A stretch of DNA of 64,000 nucleotides from Eubacterium sp. (GTDB taxonomy: Bacteria > Bacillota > Clostridia > Acetivibrionales > DSM-1351). Position 1 is the stretch's first letter; the number at the start of each line of letters is the position of its first letter. The stretch spans positions 1 to 64,000 of the forward strand of contig JAQSXC010000002.1 of the NCBI GenBank assembly GCA_029266335.1, read 5' to 3'. The position numbers and the translations under genes are program-made. The notes under the pieces are model-generated. The model was not told the DNA's origin, searched no databases, and was given only the letters and a program-made list of their open reading frames with translations. Shown piece after piece: positions 25,313-35,423 of the stretch.

Positions 25313-26083
25313 TTAATTAATTTCAGCAATGAGGTCTGTCATTGAATATAGTCCAGGCTTCTTTGCTGCCAGAAACATTGAGGCTTTTAATGCTCCTACG
25401 CCGAATATTTCTTTTGACATTGCAGTATGGTTTATTTCAATGATTTCATCATTGCCTGCAAATATTACAGAGTGATCACCGACTATTGTACCGCCGCGTA
25501 CAGCATGAATACCGATTTCCTGTTTACTGCGTTTTTTTCTTCTGGAGTGTCTGTCATACATATATTCACACTTTTCTTCCAGAGTTTCGTTAATAGCATC
25601 GGCTATTGCCAGAGCAGTACCGCTGGGTGCATCAATTTTCTGATTGTGGTGCTTTTCAACTATTTCAATATCAAACTGTCCTTCAAGAACCTTGGCAGCT
25701 TTTTTAACAAGATCAATAAGTAAGTTGACACCCAGTGACATATTAGCTGAGAAAAATACTGGAATATTTTTGGAAACTTCTTTTTTCAAGGTATTTGTCT
25801 GCTCTGCAGACAGTCCTGTAGTAGCCACAACAATGGGTAGCTTTTTTGCCTGGGCGAATTCTACCAACCCGCTGAAAGCTTTTGGATGGGAGAAATCAAT
25901 TATAACATCTACCTTTACATTGCACTCCTTCAGGGTGCTGAAAACAGGGTAGGGGTTATTTATGTTGTTGTTCAGATCAATACCTGCAGCTATCTTAAGT
26001 CCATTAAAATTTTCAGCCAGTCTTGTTATTACCTGACCCATTTTTCCGTTACATCCACTTAGCAAAACATTAATCATTTGCAC
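25313..26083 (-). CDS. dapB: 4-hydroxy-tetrahydrodipicolinate reductase
   Basis: 254-256 residues, depending on GTG 26083 or ATG 26077 (MINVLLSGCNGKMG) as start. The nucleotide loop is GCNGKMG. The substrate and catalytic signature is VEKHHNQKIDAPSGTAL (E-x-H-H-x3-K-x-D-x-P-S-G-T). It reduces the product of DapA with NAD(P)H in the lysine/diaminopimelate pathway, which also supplies cell wall and dipicolinate precursors. It lies between dapA and the ACT protein in one operon under the lysine riboswitch. Confidence 0.95.
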   Translation of the reverse strand: MQMINVLLSGCNGKMGQVITRLAENFNGLKIAAGIDLNNNINNPYPVFSTLKECNVKVDVIIDFSHPKAFSGLVEFAQAKKLPIVVATTGLSAEQTNTLKKEVSKNIPVFFSANMSLGVNLLIDLVKKAAKVLEGQFDIEIVEKHHNQKIDAPSGTALAIADAINETLEEKCEYMYDRHSRRKKRSKQEIGIHAVRGGTIVGDHSVIFAGNDEIIEINHTAMSKEIFGVGALKASMFLAAKKPGLYSMTDLIAEIN

Positions 26084-26142
26084 TACACATCCTAATCTAT
26101 AAAATAAGTATATTAATCTTACTGCAATATAAATAACTATAT

Positions 26143-27024
26143 CTAAGAAATTAAACCGTATTTTTTCAGTTCATTCTTTAGAATATCTAAATTTTTGTCA
26201 GATATATCAACTAAAGGTAATCTGCAGCTTCCAACATTCATACCCAGCAGATTCATGGCAGCCTTTATGGGGATTGGACTTACTTCTATAAACAGCGCTT
26301 TAATAAGATCCAAGGTCTTTAACTGAAGTGCTCTGCTGCCTTCAACATCTCCGGCCAGATACTTTGCAACAATATCATGAGTATCTTTTGGAATAATATT
26401 TGCCATTACCGAAATAACTCCCTTTGCACCCATTGAAAGAAAGGGAACAATAGCTCCGTCTTCACCAGAGTAAACTGTGAAAGCTTCTCCACAAAGGTTT
26501 ACCACATCGCCTACCTGAGAAAGATTGCACTCTTTTATAGCTACTATATTTTCAATTTCTGACAATGCCTTTACAGTTTCAGGAGCTATGTTCAGATTGG
26601 TTCTCGAAGGAACATTGTAGAGAACAGCAGGAATCTTAATGCTCTCGGCAATAAGTCTGAAATGCTCATATAAACCCTTCTGTGTGGTTTTATTGTAGTA
26701 GGGGGTAACAGTAAGTATTGCGTCTGCACCAGCCTCTTCGGCATACTTGCTCAATTCAATGGCGTGTACGGTGTGATTGCTGCCGGTACCCGCTATAACA
26801 GGAACCCTGCCGTTTACTTTATCAACAGTATATTTTATAGCTGACTTATGTTCATCATCATACATTGTTGATGCTTCGCCGGTTGTACCTGCAACGATAA
26901 TTGCATCTGTTCCTTCCTTGATTTGATACTCAATTAATTCAGCAAGTTTATTGTAGTCAGTACCTTCGTTTGTAAATGGGGTAACAATTGCAACACCTGA
27001 TCCTGTAAAAATGGGTTTTCTCAT
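26143..27024 (-). CDS. dapA: 4-hydroxy-tetrahydrodipicolinate synthase
   Basis: 293 residues, standard length. Motifs: GSGVAIVTPF, 'GTTGEASTM', 'YNVPSRT' carrying the catalytic-triad tyrosine, and the Schiff-base lysine in VAIKECNLSQ. It condenses pyruvate with aspartate semialdehyde, the first committed step to lysine. GGAGGT stands before the ATG. It is first gene of the minus-strand operon dapA-dapB-ACT, with the lysine riboswitch and its terminator in the leader. Confidence 0.96.
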   Translation of the reverse strand: MRKPIFTGSGVAIVTPFTNEGTDYNKLAELIEYQIKEGTDAIIVAGTTGEASTMYDDEHKSAIKYTVDKVNGRVPVIAGTGSNHTVHAIELSKYAEEAGADAILTVTPYYNKTTQKGLYEHFRLIAESIKIPAVLYNVPSRTNLNIAPETVKALSEIENIVAIKECNLSQVGDVVNLCGEAFTVYSGEDGAIVPFLSMGAKGVISVMANIIPKDTHDIVAKYLAGDVEGSRALQLKTLDLIKALFIEVSPIPIKAAMNLLGMNVGSCRLPLVDISDKNLDILKNELKKYGLIS

Positions 27025-27150
27025 AATCTGACCTCCATCTGCGCGCCCTGCACGCGATTATAGTGTAAAAAACTGTATTGTTATAACGCGAAAATGTTAT
27101 TTGGAACTTGAATGTTTCTCCGCGTTTAGCGCTTACTTCCACATATAATT

Positions 27151-27180
27151 AAAAAACGTTGGCAAGAACCAACGTCTGTT
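27151..27180 (-). terminator. Riboswitch-controlled terminator upstream of dapA
   Basis: On the minus strand ACGTTGG-TTCTTG-CCAACGT is followed by TTTTT. It lies directly after the lysine riboswitch and about 125 bases before dapA. AAACAG just before the stem can instead pair with CTGTTT at the riboswitch end, a plausible antiterminator arrangement. Confidence 0.8.
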
Positions 27181-27212
27181 TAAAACATTATAATTGAAAA
27201 AATTATAATAAA

Positions 27213-27386
27213 CAGATAGCGCTCCACCACATCATTATGATGACAGTCTCAAAACTCTTAACCTTGAAACCAGGAATTACATGTAAACTTGGGATGTAAT
27301 AACCTTCGGCGTTTTTTCCTTTCCATGCAAATCATAAGACCCCAAAATCTTCATTGCATTTACTGATAAAAAACGCACCTCTATCT
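27213..27386 (-). ncRNA. Lysine riboswitch (L box)
   Basis: Read on the minus strand, the L-box landmarks occur in order: AGAGGTGCG near the 5' side, CGCCGAAGG, 'GGTTTCAAGG', GAGACTGTC, and GTGGAGCGCTATC closing the aptamer. It lies between a TTGACA-18-TATTAT promoter and a terminator upstream of dapA, so lysine should shut off dapA-dapB-ACT transcription by termination. Confidence 0.93.
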
Positions 27387-27405
27387 AAATCTATTCATTT
27401 TTATA

Positions 27406-27435
27406 ATAATATCATTGGTAAATATGCTGTGTCAA
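27406..27435 (-). promoter_or_regulatory. Promoter of the dapA operon
   Basis: Minus-strand TTGACA (27435-27430), 18-base spacer and TATTAT (27411-27406) lie about 20 bases before the riboswitch. Confidence 0.7.
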
Positions 27436-27550
27436 ATATTTTATAGTCTTGAGAGCATAAAGTACAAATTTTGAAAACTTATAAATATTATATGCCGGAT
27501 ATTTCAATTCTGTTACAATTTGATAGCCAGGCAGGATGTATAATATATTA

Positions 27551-27558
27551 TGTCGAAA
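27551..27558 (+). promoter_or_regulatory. Candidate Spo0A box
   Basis: TGTCGAAA matches the core of the 0A box (TTTGTCGAAA) and lies about 45 bases before the SpoIID-like gene. A short motif like this can occur by chance. Confidence 0.3.
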
Positions 27559-27602
27559 AGATGTTTAAGATAAATGAAGAGAAGATAAGGAGTCAGTTAC
27601 TA

Positions 27603-29249
27603 ATGAAGAAAATTTGCTTATTATTAAGCATAGTGTTACTTTTTACGATGTTTTCCGGTATAAATTACAATGATGTTTATGCAGCTTCAAATCCAATAGT
27701 AAAGATAGGTTTGTATTACGGCTCAACAGCACAGAGTCAGATTGCCATAAGTGCCGACAATGGTGTTTCCTATAATGCATATGATGCAGAAACAAGCACA
27801 TATTCTACGGTATATAACTCCGGACCCGGTCAGGTTGTTAATATAAGAAAAGATAGTTACTTTACAGGCAGTGAGGTCAAACTTACACCGGTTGCATCAA
27901 CGGCTGGTCCGACCATAGGACCGTATCACATAAAGCTTCAAAGCACCTACAATACATATGATAATACAATAAAAGTCATAAGTACTTACAAAACAAAAGG
28001 AATAACTGCGTATCCTGTTTATACCGATGCAGGCTGGGAGATATGGACTGGTTTCTACATTGATCAGGCAACTGCTCAAGCTGCAATAACTGAAGTTAAA
28101 GGGAATTTGGGACAAGTGGCGTGTTCCGTAGTTGACAAGGTTGATACGAGAATATGCGCAGTCGACAGCAATACAGGTGAAATAATATTCATGTATGCTG
28201 CTGCTCAGAAGCTTATGAGGGGTAAGCCTGCAGCAGATGAAGATGCCATAATAATCGGAACAGGAAAACTCAATACTTTCAGAGGTCAGGTAGAGTTTTT
28301 CAGAAAAACGGGAAGCGACATGACAATAATAAATGTATTGCCTATGGAGGAATACCTTTATGGAGTTGTTCCAAATGAAATAGAAGCTTTCTCAAATCCT
28401 GAGGCTCTTAAGGCACAGGCAATTGCTGCCAGGACATACTCGTATGTTTATCTTAACAAACATGCAGCCTATGGTTTTAATTTATGCTCGACAACAGATT
28501 GTCATGTTTACAAGGGTAAAAGTTCCGAGAGCCCCATAACAAACAAGGCTGTAGATGATACAAAAGATATGGTGGTTACATACAATGGCAAACTGGCTGA
28601 AACACTTTACTTTTCTTCCAGCGGAGGTATGACTGAAGACTCCGTCAATGTATGGGGCAGTGATATAGCATATCTTAAAAGTGTTGAAGATAAGTATGAA
28701 TCGGGAAAATCCTATAAATACAACTGGACATTGACCTTTACAGCAGATGATCTGAGCCAGAAACTAAAAAACTATAATCTTGGAACTGTGACAGGAATGG
28801 AGATAACCAAGAAATCAGAGGCAGGACGCCCCATAGAAATAGTTGTCAAGGGAACACTTAAACCGGAAGGTGTTAAAATAACAAGAGATAAATGCAGAAC
28901 CTTTTTAAGTTTATACAGCCAATGGTTCACAATTTCGACAAATGCTGATGTAAATATTGAGGTAAACGGTGAGGAACAGAAAGCACCGCTCAGCCAGGTA
29001 AAGGTTGTAACAAAAGACGGTGAAACAAAAATTTCAGATCCGGGTGAAAAGGTTACTATTGTTGGAGCGGACGGAAAAAATACGACAGTATCCGCAGTTC
29101 CCACGGAGTATTACTTTGCAGGGAAAGGTTGGGGTCATGCAGTCGGAATGAGCCAGGAAGGAGCCAAAGGCATGGCAGATGCCGGGTTTACATATGATCA
29201 GATATTGGCTCACTATTATCAGGGAACTGCTATTGAACTGAAAAGATAA
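27603..29249 (+). CDS. SpoIID/LytB-domain protein, exported
   Basis: 548 residues from ATG 27603 (AAGGAGTCAG upstream); the ORF track start precedes the signal peptide. Order: signal peptide KKICLLLSIVLLFTMFSGI, cleavage near VYAAS; an N-terminal region with repeated beta units (residues about 25-200); then the SpoIID domain with PMEEYLYGVVPNEI, EALKAQAIAARTYSY, 'STTDCHVYKG' and the C-terminal KGWGHAVGMSQEGAKGMA. SpoIID-type proteins are peptidoglycan lytic transglycosylases or activators acting in engulfment or wall turnover. Not beside spoIIQ or murA, so it is probably a paralogue rather than SpoIID itself. Confidence 0.9.
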   Translation: MKKICLLLSIVLLFTMFSGINYNDVYAASNPIVKIGLYYGSTAQSQIAISADNGVSYNAYDAETSTYSTVYNSGPGQVVNIRKDSYFTGSEVKLTPVASTAGPTIGPYHIKLQSTYNTYDNTIKVISTYKTKGITAYPVYTDAGWEIWTGFYIDQATAQAAITEVKGNLGQVACSVVDKVDTRICAVDSNTGEIIFMYAAAQKLMRGKPAADEDAIIIGTGKLNTFRGQVEFFRKTGSDMTIINVLPMEEYLYGVVPNEIEAFSNPEALKAQAIAARTYSYVYLNKHAAYGFNLCSTTDCHVYKGKSSESPITNKAVDDTKDMVVTYNGKLAETLYFSSSGGMTEDSVNVWGSDIAYLKSVEDKYESGKSYKYNWTLTFTADDLSQKLKNYNLGTVTGMEITKKSEAGRPIEIVVKGTLKPEGVKITRDKCRTFLSLYSQWFTISTNADVNIEVNGEEQKAPLSQVKVVTKDGETKISDPGEKVTIVGADGKNTTVSAVPTEYYFAGKGWGHAVGMSQEGAKGMADAGFTYDQILAHYYQGTAIELKR

Positions 29250-29305
29250 ATTATGTTTATTATGAAATTTTGCACTGAATAAGATTTATACCAAACTAAA
29301 TAAAT

Positions 29306-29354
29306 AAAAAATACAGAACCTGTTTTATAGTGAAAACAAGTTCTGTATTTTTTT
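29306..29354 (+). terminator. Terminator after the SpoIID-like gene
   Basis: AAAAATACAGAACCTGTTTT / AAAACAAGTTCTGTATTTTT (near-perfect) is followed by TT. Confidence 0.85.
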
Positions 29355-29361
29355 GAAATTA

Positions 29362-29390
29362 TTGAATTAAATTACATAATATGGTAATAT
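29362..29390 (+). promoter_or_regulatory. Promoter of the fabH-like gene
   Basis: TTGAAT (29362-29367) and TAATAT (29385-29390), spacer 17, lie about 50 bases before the start codon. Confidence 0.5.
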
Positions 29391-29441
29391 ATTAACAACA
29401 GGTATTAGTATCAGGTGACAATAAAATTTAAGGAGGTTTAA

Positions 29442-30422
29442 ATGCAGTACAAATCAAGTTCAATAATTACAGCGGCAGGTGCATATCTGCCAGATAGGAT
29501 ACTCAGTAATCATGATCTTGAAAAACTGGTAGAAACATCTGATGAGTGGATAGTACGACGTACTGGAGTAAAAGAAAGAAGAATTTCAAAAGAAGATGAG
29601 TTTTCAAGCGACATGGCAATAAAGGCTGTTGAAAATTTGTTGTCTGTCAATAGTTCAAGTATTGATGATGTAGATATGATAATTGTCACAACATTTACTG
29701 CCGATCATATAACTCCTGCTGTTTCTGCCGTGGTACAAGGACATTTCGGTATTCCAAATGCCGGAACAATGGATATAAACTCTGCTTGTGCAGGATTTGT
29801 ATATGGACTTTGTGTAGCAGATTCTTTAATAACATCAGGAAGCTTTGATAAAATACTTCTAATATCATCAGAGACCATGTCTAAAATAATTGACTATACT
29901 GATAGAAATACTTGTATAATATTCGGAGATGCAGCAACCGCTGTAATCCTTGAAAAAACAGATAAAAAAGGGTGTATTCTGGCATCAAACTTCAACACTG
30001 ACGGAAAACTGGCAGAGAATATAACCTGCAGCAGCTTATCATACAAGGTAAATGACCGGTTGATAAAAAAGAACAGACTGTTTGAGCAGGAGGGTAAATT
30101 CCTATATGAATACATTGTAAGGAATATACCTGATGGTATTGAACGCTTATTAAAAAAAGCTGACCTGACACTGGAGCAAATTGACTGGTTTGTCCCGCAC
30201 AGTGCCAATTTGCGGATGATAGAAGCACTATGCAAAAGACTGGACTTTCCTATGGAAAAAACTTTAATCAGTAATGAGTATTATGGAAATACTTCATCAG
30301 TATCAATTCCTCTGGCAATATGGATGGCATTACAGGAGTCGAGGATAAGACCGGGGGACAAAATAGTTCTGTATGGATTTGGAAGCGGCCTGACTTATGG
30401 AGGTATAGTACTTGAGTGGTAA
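29442..30422 (+). CDS. 3-oxoacyl-ACP synthase III (FabH-like)
   Basis: 326 residues. It has the thiolase-fold catalytic triad of FabH: Cys in NSACAGFVYGL, His in WFVPHSANLRMIE and Asn in YYGNTSSVSIPLA. Also visible are 'SDEWIVRRTGVKERR' and 'IFGDAATAVIL'. It condenses acyl-CoA with malonyl-ACP to start fatty-acid synthesis. It stands alone, away from other fab genes, as do secondary copies such as Bacillus FabHB, so it may serve a specialised acyl chain. AAGGAGGT precedes the ATG. Confidence 0.88.
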   Translation: MQYKSSSIITAAGAYLPDRILSNHDLEKLVETSDEWIVRRTGVKERRISKEDEFSSDMAIKAVENLLSVNSSSIDDVDMIIVTTFTADHITPAVSAVVQGHFGIPNAGTMDINSACAGFVYGLCVADSLITSGSFDKILLISSETMSKIIDYTDRNTCIIFGDAATAVILEKTDKKGCILASNFNTDGKLAENITCSSLSYKVNDRLIKKNRLFEQEGKFLYEYIVRNIPDGIERLLKKADLTLEQIDWFVPHSANLRMIEALCKRLDFPMEKTLISNEYYGNTSSVSIPLAIWMALQESRIRPGDKIVLYGFGSGLTYGGIVLEW

Positions 30423-30424
30423 AT

Positions 30425-30460
30425 AAAAGACGAAGGACTTAATTGTCCCTCGTCTTTTTA
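30425..30460. terminator. Bidirectional terminator between fabH-like gene and aspartokinase
   Basis: AAAAGACGAAGGAC / GTCCCTCGTCTTTT with a 6-base loop; the flanking genes converge on it. Confidence 0.85.
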
Positions 30461-30491
30461 ATAATTAATCATTATTTAAAAACATATTTTA

Positions 30492-31847
30492 TTACTTGTG
30501 AAAAAACTCATTATAGAGAGAAATAACTGCCTTATTTGATTCTTCTTCCTTTACTGCAAACATCATGGTTATTTCGGAAGAACCCTGATTTATCATTTCA
30601 AGGCTGATAGAAGCCTTGGCTAATGCCGAGGTTGCTCTGGCTGCCGTGCCTACGGTGTTCTTCATACCTTCACCGACAATAATTACAATAGCAAGATTAT
30701 GTTCTATGGATACATCATCGCAATTGAGCTCATTCTTAATACGGTCAAGAATCTTTTGTTCAACTGCTGCAGTTTTAAATTGGCTCTGCTTCAAAATTAC
30801 AGATATATTGTCAATTCCTGAAGGAGTATGTTCATAGGAAATACCTTCTTCCTCAAGAATTTGCAGGAGCTTTCTTCCGAAGCCGACTTCTCTGTTCATC
30901 ATAAATTTGCTTACATATATGCAACAAAAGCCTGAATCGCTTGCTATACCAACAACATGATTTGGTGTGAAATCTCTTTTAAGAACAATTTTTGTTCCTG
31001 GGACTGTCGGGTTATTTGTATTTTTGATACAGACTGGTACACCTGCCATAAATACAGGAACCAGAGTGTCTTCATGTAACACTGAGAAGCCGGCATAGGA
31101 CAGTTCCCTCATCTCTCTGTAAGTAAGCTCTGAAATTGCAACCGGGTTATGAACCAGACCTGGGTGAGCTGCATAAACAGCATCTACATCGGTGAAGTTC
31201 TCGTACAAGTCTACATTCAAAGCGGCGGCAAGTATTGAACCTGATATGTCTGAACCTCCACGGGGGAAGGTCGCTACCTTGTCTTCCAATGTATAGCCAA
31301 AGAAGCCGGGGAAAATAATTATTCCATCATAATCATTAAGCATTTTGAGATTTTCATAGGATTCAGGCAGAACCTGGGCATTTCCGAACTCACTGCTCAT
31401 TAGGAGACCGGCCTGTTTGGGGCTGATGTAGTGTGCCTTATGACCGATACTGTTCAGGTAAGCAGCTACAAGCTTTGCACTGTTGTCTTCTCCCGCCGCT
31501 TTCATGGCATCCATAAACATGCCTTCATGACTGGTATCAAGTTTCAGCCTTTCTTCAAGGTCTTTTCTGATTTCTGTTACTATACTGCCATCAAGCTTCA
31601 GGTCATCTGCAATATCTTTAAATCTTTTAACTACAGCTTCAAGCTCATCAGATGCACTACCCGTTTCCAACTGTTTTTTTGCACAGGCTATAAGTAAATC
31701 CGTAACTTTTGTATCCTGTTTATCTCTTTTACCAGGTGCAGATACCACTATAACTCTTCTGTCACTATCTGATAGAATAATATCGCAAACCTTTTTTATT
31801 TGTTCGGCATTAGCCAATGAGGTTCCTCCAAATTTTGCTACCTTCAT
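30492..31847 (-). CDS. Aspartate kinase
   Basis: 451 residues from ATG 31847 (MKVAKFGGTSLANA; GGAGG about 10 bases upstream; the track's start adds a non-conserved tail). Motifs: KFGGTS at the start, VVSAPGKR, 'FPRGGSDISGSILAAAL', then two ACT domains (GFCCIYVSKFMMNREVGF... and IVIIVGEGMKNTVG...SLEMINQGSSEITMMFAV). It makes aspartyl phosphate for lysine, methionine and threonine. The two ACT domains imply feedback control, likely by lysine or lysine with threonine. Unlike the dapA operon it has no riboswitch that I can see. Confidence 0.93.
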   Translation of the reverse strand: MKVAKFGGTSLANAEQIKKVCDIILSDSDRRVIVVSAPGKRDKQDTKVTDLLIACAKKQLETGSASDELEAVVKRFKDIADDLKLDGSIVTEIRKDLEERLKLDTSHEGMFMDAMKAAGEDNSAKLVAAYLNSIGHKAHYISPKQAGLLMSSEFGNAQVLPESYENLKMLNDYDGIIIFPGFFGYTLEDKVATFPRGGSDISGSILAAALNVDLYENFTDVDAVYAAHPGLVHNPVAISELTYREMRELSYAGFSVLHEDTLVPVFMAGVPVCIKNTNNPTVPGTKIVLKRDFTPNHVVGIASDSGFCCIYVSKFMMNREVGFGRKLLQILEEEGISYEHTPSGIDNISVILKQSQFKTAAVEQKILDRIKNELNCDDVSIEHNLAIVIIVGEGMKNTVGTAARATSALAKASISLEMINQGSSEITMMFAVKEEESNKAVISLYNEFFHK

Positions 31848-31933
31848 GTGTTGCATCCTCCATCCATCAATACTTATAGTTTTATACCTGAAAGGAGCTA
31901 TCAAAAATAGCAGTGCAGAATATTATAATAAGC

Positions 31934-31952
31934 AGCCGGCCAAAGGCCGGCT
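31934..31952. other. GC-rich perfect hairpin in the aspartokinase leader
   Basis: AGCCGGCC-AAA-GGCCGGCT has 8-bp arms. On the plus strand it is followed by TTTC and then TATAATTTTT; on the minus strand, the direction of the aspartokinase transcript, no T-run follows. Its role is unknown, perhaps a leader structure. Confidence 0.6.
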
Positions 31953-32031
31953 TTCTATAATTTTTAACTCTTCACTTTTCACTAAATTGAGATATCCCCC
32001 AGTATTTTCTTACAGGAATAATATCTCATAA

Positions 32032-32060
32032 ATTATACAAAAAAACAGTATATATGGCAA
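32032..32060 (-). promoter_or_regulatory. Promoter of aspartokinase
   Basis: Minus-strand TTGCCA (32060-32055), 17-base spacer, TATAAT (32037-32032). This gives a leader of about 180 bases that contains the GGCCGGC hairpin. Confidence 0.7.
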
Positions 32061-32116
32061 TAAGTATTTGTAATATAAACAATTATAATGTATGATATTT
32101 ATTGTTTATTTGCTAC

Positions 32117-32146
32117 TTGTTTTATCGAAGTCAAATACTGTATAAT
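32117..32146 (+). promoter_or_regulatory. Promoter upstream of queA
   Basis: TTGTTT (32117-32122) and TATAAT (32141-32146), spacer 18, lie about 110 bases before the queA start. Between 31848 and 32257 I find no gene, only this promoter, the divergent aspartokinase promoter and the hairpin. Confidence 0.5.
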
Positions 32147-32257
32147 TTTTGAGATAAATTCAAGTATTGGTTGAGTAGCATTTACTTTGGCAATATTACT
32201 TATAATTATTACATATAATAAAAGAATAAATTTGCAAAACACTTGGAGGAATTGTTG

Positions 32258-33286
32258 GTGAATTTAAAGGAGTTTGATTATTTTTTGCCTGAAGAGCTTA
32301 TTGCTCAGCATCCACTGGAAAAGAGGGATATGTCAAGGCTGATGGTATTGGATAAGCAGTCAGGGCAAATTGATCATAAGCTGTTTAAAGATGTGGTCGA
32401 GTATTTTAATGAAGGAGACTGTCTTGTTTTAAATAATACCAGAGTCATTCCTGCAAGACTCCTTGGAGAAAAGGAAGGAAGCGGCGGGAAAATAGAGTTT
32501 GTCCTATTAAAGCGGTTGAGTGATGATGTATGGGAAGTGATACTAAGACCGGGTAAAAAAGCAAAACCAGGGGCCAGATTTATTTTTGGAAATGGAGAGC
32601 TCAAAGCTGAAATACTGGAGGTTCTTGAGGAAGGAAACAGACTTGTAAGGTTTATATATGAAGGTGTGTTTGAAGAAATACTGGACAAGGTTGGAATAAT
32701 GCCTCTGCCGCCATATATAACCGAGAAGCTGGAAGATCCCGAGAGATACCAGACAGTCTATGCAAAATACAATGGATCGGCGGCGGCACCTACTGCCGGC
32801 TTGCATTTTACCCAGGAACTGCTGGAAACCTTGAAAAATAAAGGCGTTAAAATAGCATATGTTATGCTCCACGTGGGACTGGGTACCTTCAGACCTGTCA
32901 AGGTTGAAGATATCACCCAACATAAAATGCATTCGGAGTATTATTCTGTAGGTCGGGAAACCTGTGATACCATAAACTCTGCCAAGAGAGACGGCAAGAA
33001 AGTAGTCGCTGTGGGCACAACCAGCTGCAGGGTGCTGGAAACCGTTGGAAATGGAAACGACGGTGAGCTTATAGCCTGTGACGGCTGGACAGATATATTT
33101 ATATATCCGGGCTATGAATTTAAAATAGTGGACAGGCTTATAACAAACTTTCATTTGCCGGAATCCACTCTTATCATGCTGGTCAGCTCCCTTGCAGGCA
33201 GAGAAAATGTTCTGAATGCATATTCCGTTGCTGTTAAGGAACGTTATAGATTTTTCAGCTTTGGAGATGCAATGTTTATTAAATAG
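32258..33286 (+). CDS. queA: S-adenosylmethionine:tRNA ribosyltransferase-isomerase
   Basis: 342 residues from GTG 32258 (TTGGAGGAATTGTTG upstream). Family blocks: [31 protein letters not shown], 'TAGLHFT', '[10 protein letters not shown]' and [19 protein letters not shown]. It transfers the ribosyl part of SAM to preQ1 in tRNA, giving epoxyqueuosine. It is followed after 50 bases by tgt, then yajC, probably one operon, the common bacterial order queA-tgt-yajC. Confidence 0.96.
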   Translation: MNLKEFDYFLPEELIAQHPLEKRDMSRLMVLDKQSGQIDHKLFKDVVEYFNEGDCLVLNNTRVIPARLLGEKEGSGGKIEFVLLKRLSDDVWEVILRPGKKAKPGARFIFGNGELKAEILEVLEEGNRLVRFIYEGVFEEILDKVGIMPLPPYITEKLEDPERYQTVYAKYNGSAAAPTAGLHFTQELLETLKNKGVKIAYVMLHVGLGTFRPVKVEDITQHKMHSEYYSVGRETCDTINSAKRDGKKVVAVGTTSCRVLETVGNGNDGELIACDGWTDIFIYPGYEFKIVDRLITNFHLPESTLIMLVSSLAGRENVLNAYSVAVKERYRFFSFGDAMFIK

Positions 33287-33310
33287 AAAGAAAATATATC
33301 ATCAAATTAA

Positions 33311-34462
<1,152 letters not shown>

Positions 34463-34522
34463 AAACGGATTAATACAGTAATTCTGTATTAAATAAATAA
34501 TTTTTACGGAGGTTTATATTTT

Positions 34523-34801
34523 ATGGAACAAATACTAGTTGGATTTGTCCTGCCTATGGCATTAGTTTTCGGGCTTATGTACGTAATGCTTATTCTTCCA
34601 CAAAAGAAGAAAGAAAAGAAAACTAAAGAATTGCTTAATTCTTTACAGGTTGGATGGGCTGTTACAACAATAGGAGGTATCGCAGGAAAGATCGTTAATA
34701 TTAAAGACGATGAGGTCACTATTGAATCCGGTGTCGAAAAAACAAAAATCCTTGTCAAGCGTTGGGCTGTCAAAGATGTTGTTAAGCCTGTTGAGGGATA
34801 A
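34523..34801 (+). CDS. yajC: Preprotein translocase accessory protein YajC
   Basis: 92 residues. There is one N-terminal hydrophobic helix (VLPMALVFGLMYVMLILP), then basic QKKKEKKTKELLNSLQVG and the conserved 'VTTIGGIAGKIVNIKDDEVTIES'. It is an inner-membrane partner of SecDF. Here YajC and SecD/SecF are separated by the SCIFF cassette rather than adjacent. ACGGAGGT precedes the ATG. Confidence 0.93.
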   Translation: MEQILVGFVLPMALVFGLMYVMLILPQKKKEKKTKELLNSLQVGWAVTTIGGIAGKIVNIKDDEVTIESGVEKTKILVKRWAVKDVVKPVEG

Positions 34802-34902
34802 TAAAATTATAGAACAAATTTAGCTACAGCTTGTTCTAAGGAGCCTGCCTCAAAAATAAGATATATAGAAAACATTTATTTATTTTATTTTGGAGGTACA
34901 AT

Positions 34903-35307
34903 ATGGCCGGACAGACATCAGGATTAAAAAAGCAGCTTGATGAACATGTAAATTTTATCAGGGTTTTGAAGGGATTGATCATATCTTTTCTAATAACTCT
35001 GCCATGTTTTCTTGGCTTTGCTTTATTTTTGACTTATACGGATTTTCCTGAAAAGCATACATTTATTGCTGTTCTTATTACTACTGTAATAAGTGTTCTG
35101 ACAGCATCCGCATACTCTACTAAAAATGTGAGAAGTAAAGGGTGGATGAATGGCTGTGCAGTTGGCGTATTATATGTAGCAATACTTTATCTGGCAAGCA
35201 GTATAATTTTCATGAATTTTGCAGTAAATGTTCAGGTTCTTCTGACAGTTGTAATCGGCGCCATTGTGGGCTGCCTGGGAGGAATATTCGGAATTAATCT
35301 CCGTTAA
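34903..35307 (+). CDS. TIGR04086-type four-helix membrane protein
   Basis: 134 residues with four hydrophobic segments and a glycine-rich final loop (VVIGAIVGCLGGIFGINL). It matches the small clostridial membrane-protein family TIGR04086, which is regularly found beside yajC and the SCIFF genes. TTGGAGGTAC stands before the ATG. No biochemical role is known; a link to export or to the SCIFF peptide is inference from position. Confidence 0.75.
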   Translation: MAGQTSGLKKQLDEHVNFIRVLKGLIISFLITLPCFLGFALFLTYTDFPEKHTFIAVLITTVISVLTASAYSTKNVRSKGWMNGCAVGVLYVAILYLASSIIFMNFAVNVQVLLTVVIGAIVGCLGGIFGINLR

Positions 35308-35362
35308 CCCTGTTGTTTACGGCAACGGGATTAGACGGTACTATAGCTATACAAATTATACC

Positions 35363-35391
35363 TTTTCAAACCATTTGAAATGTGCTATAAT
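35363..35391 (+). promoter_or_regulatory. Promoter of scfA with overlapping palindrome
   Basis: TTTTCA (35363-35368) and TATAAT (35386-35391), spacer 17. The perfect inverted repeat TTTCAAA-CCA-TTTGAAA (35364-35380) covers the -35 region, a possible operator. Confidence 0.55.
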
Positions 35392-35423
35392 CTGCTAAGA
35401 AAATTAATAGGAGGGACTAAGGG

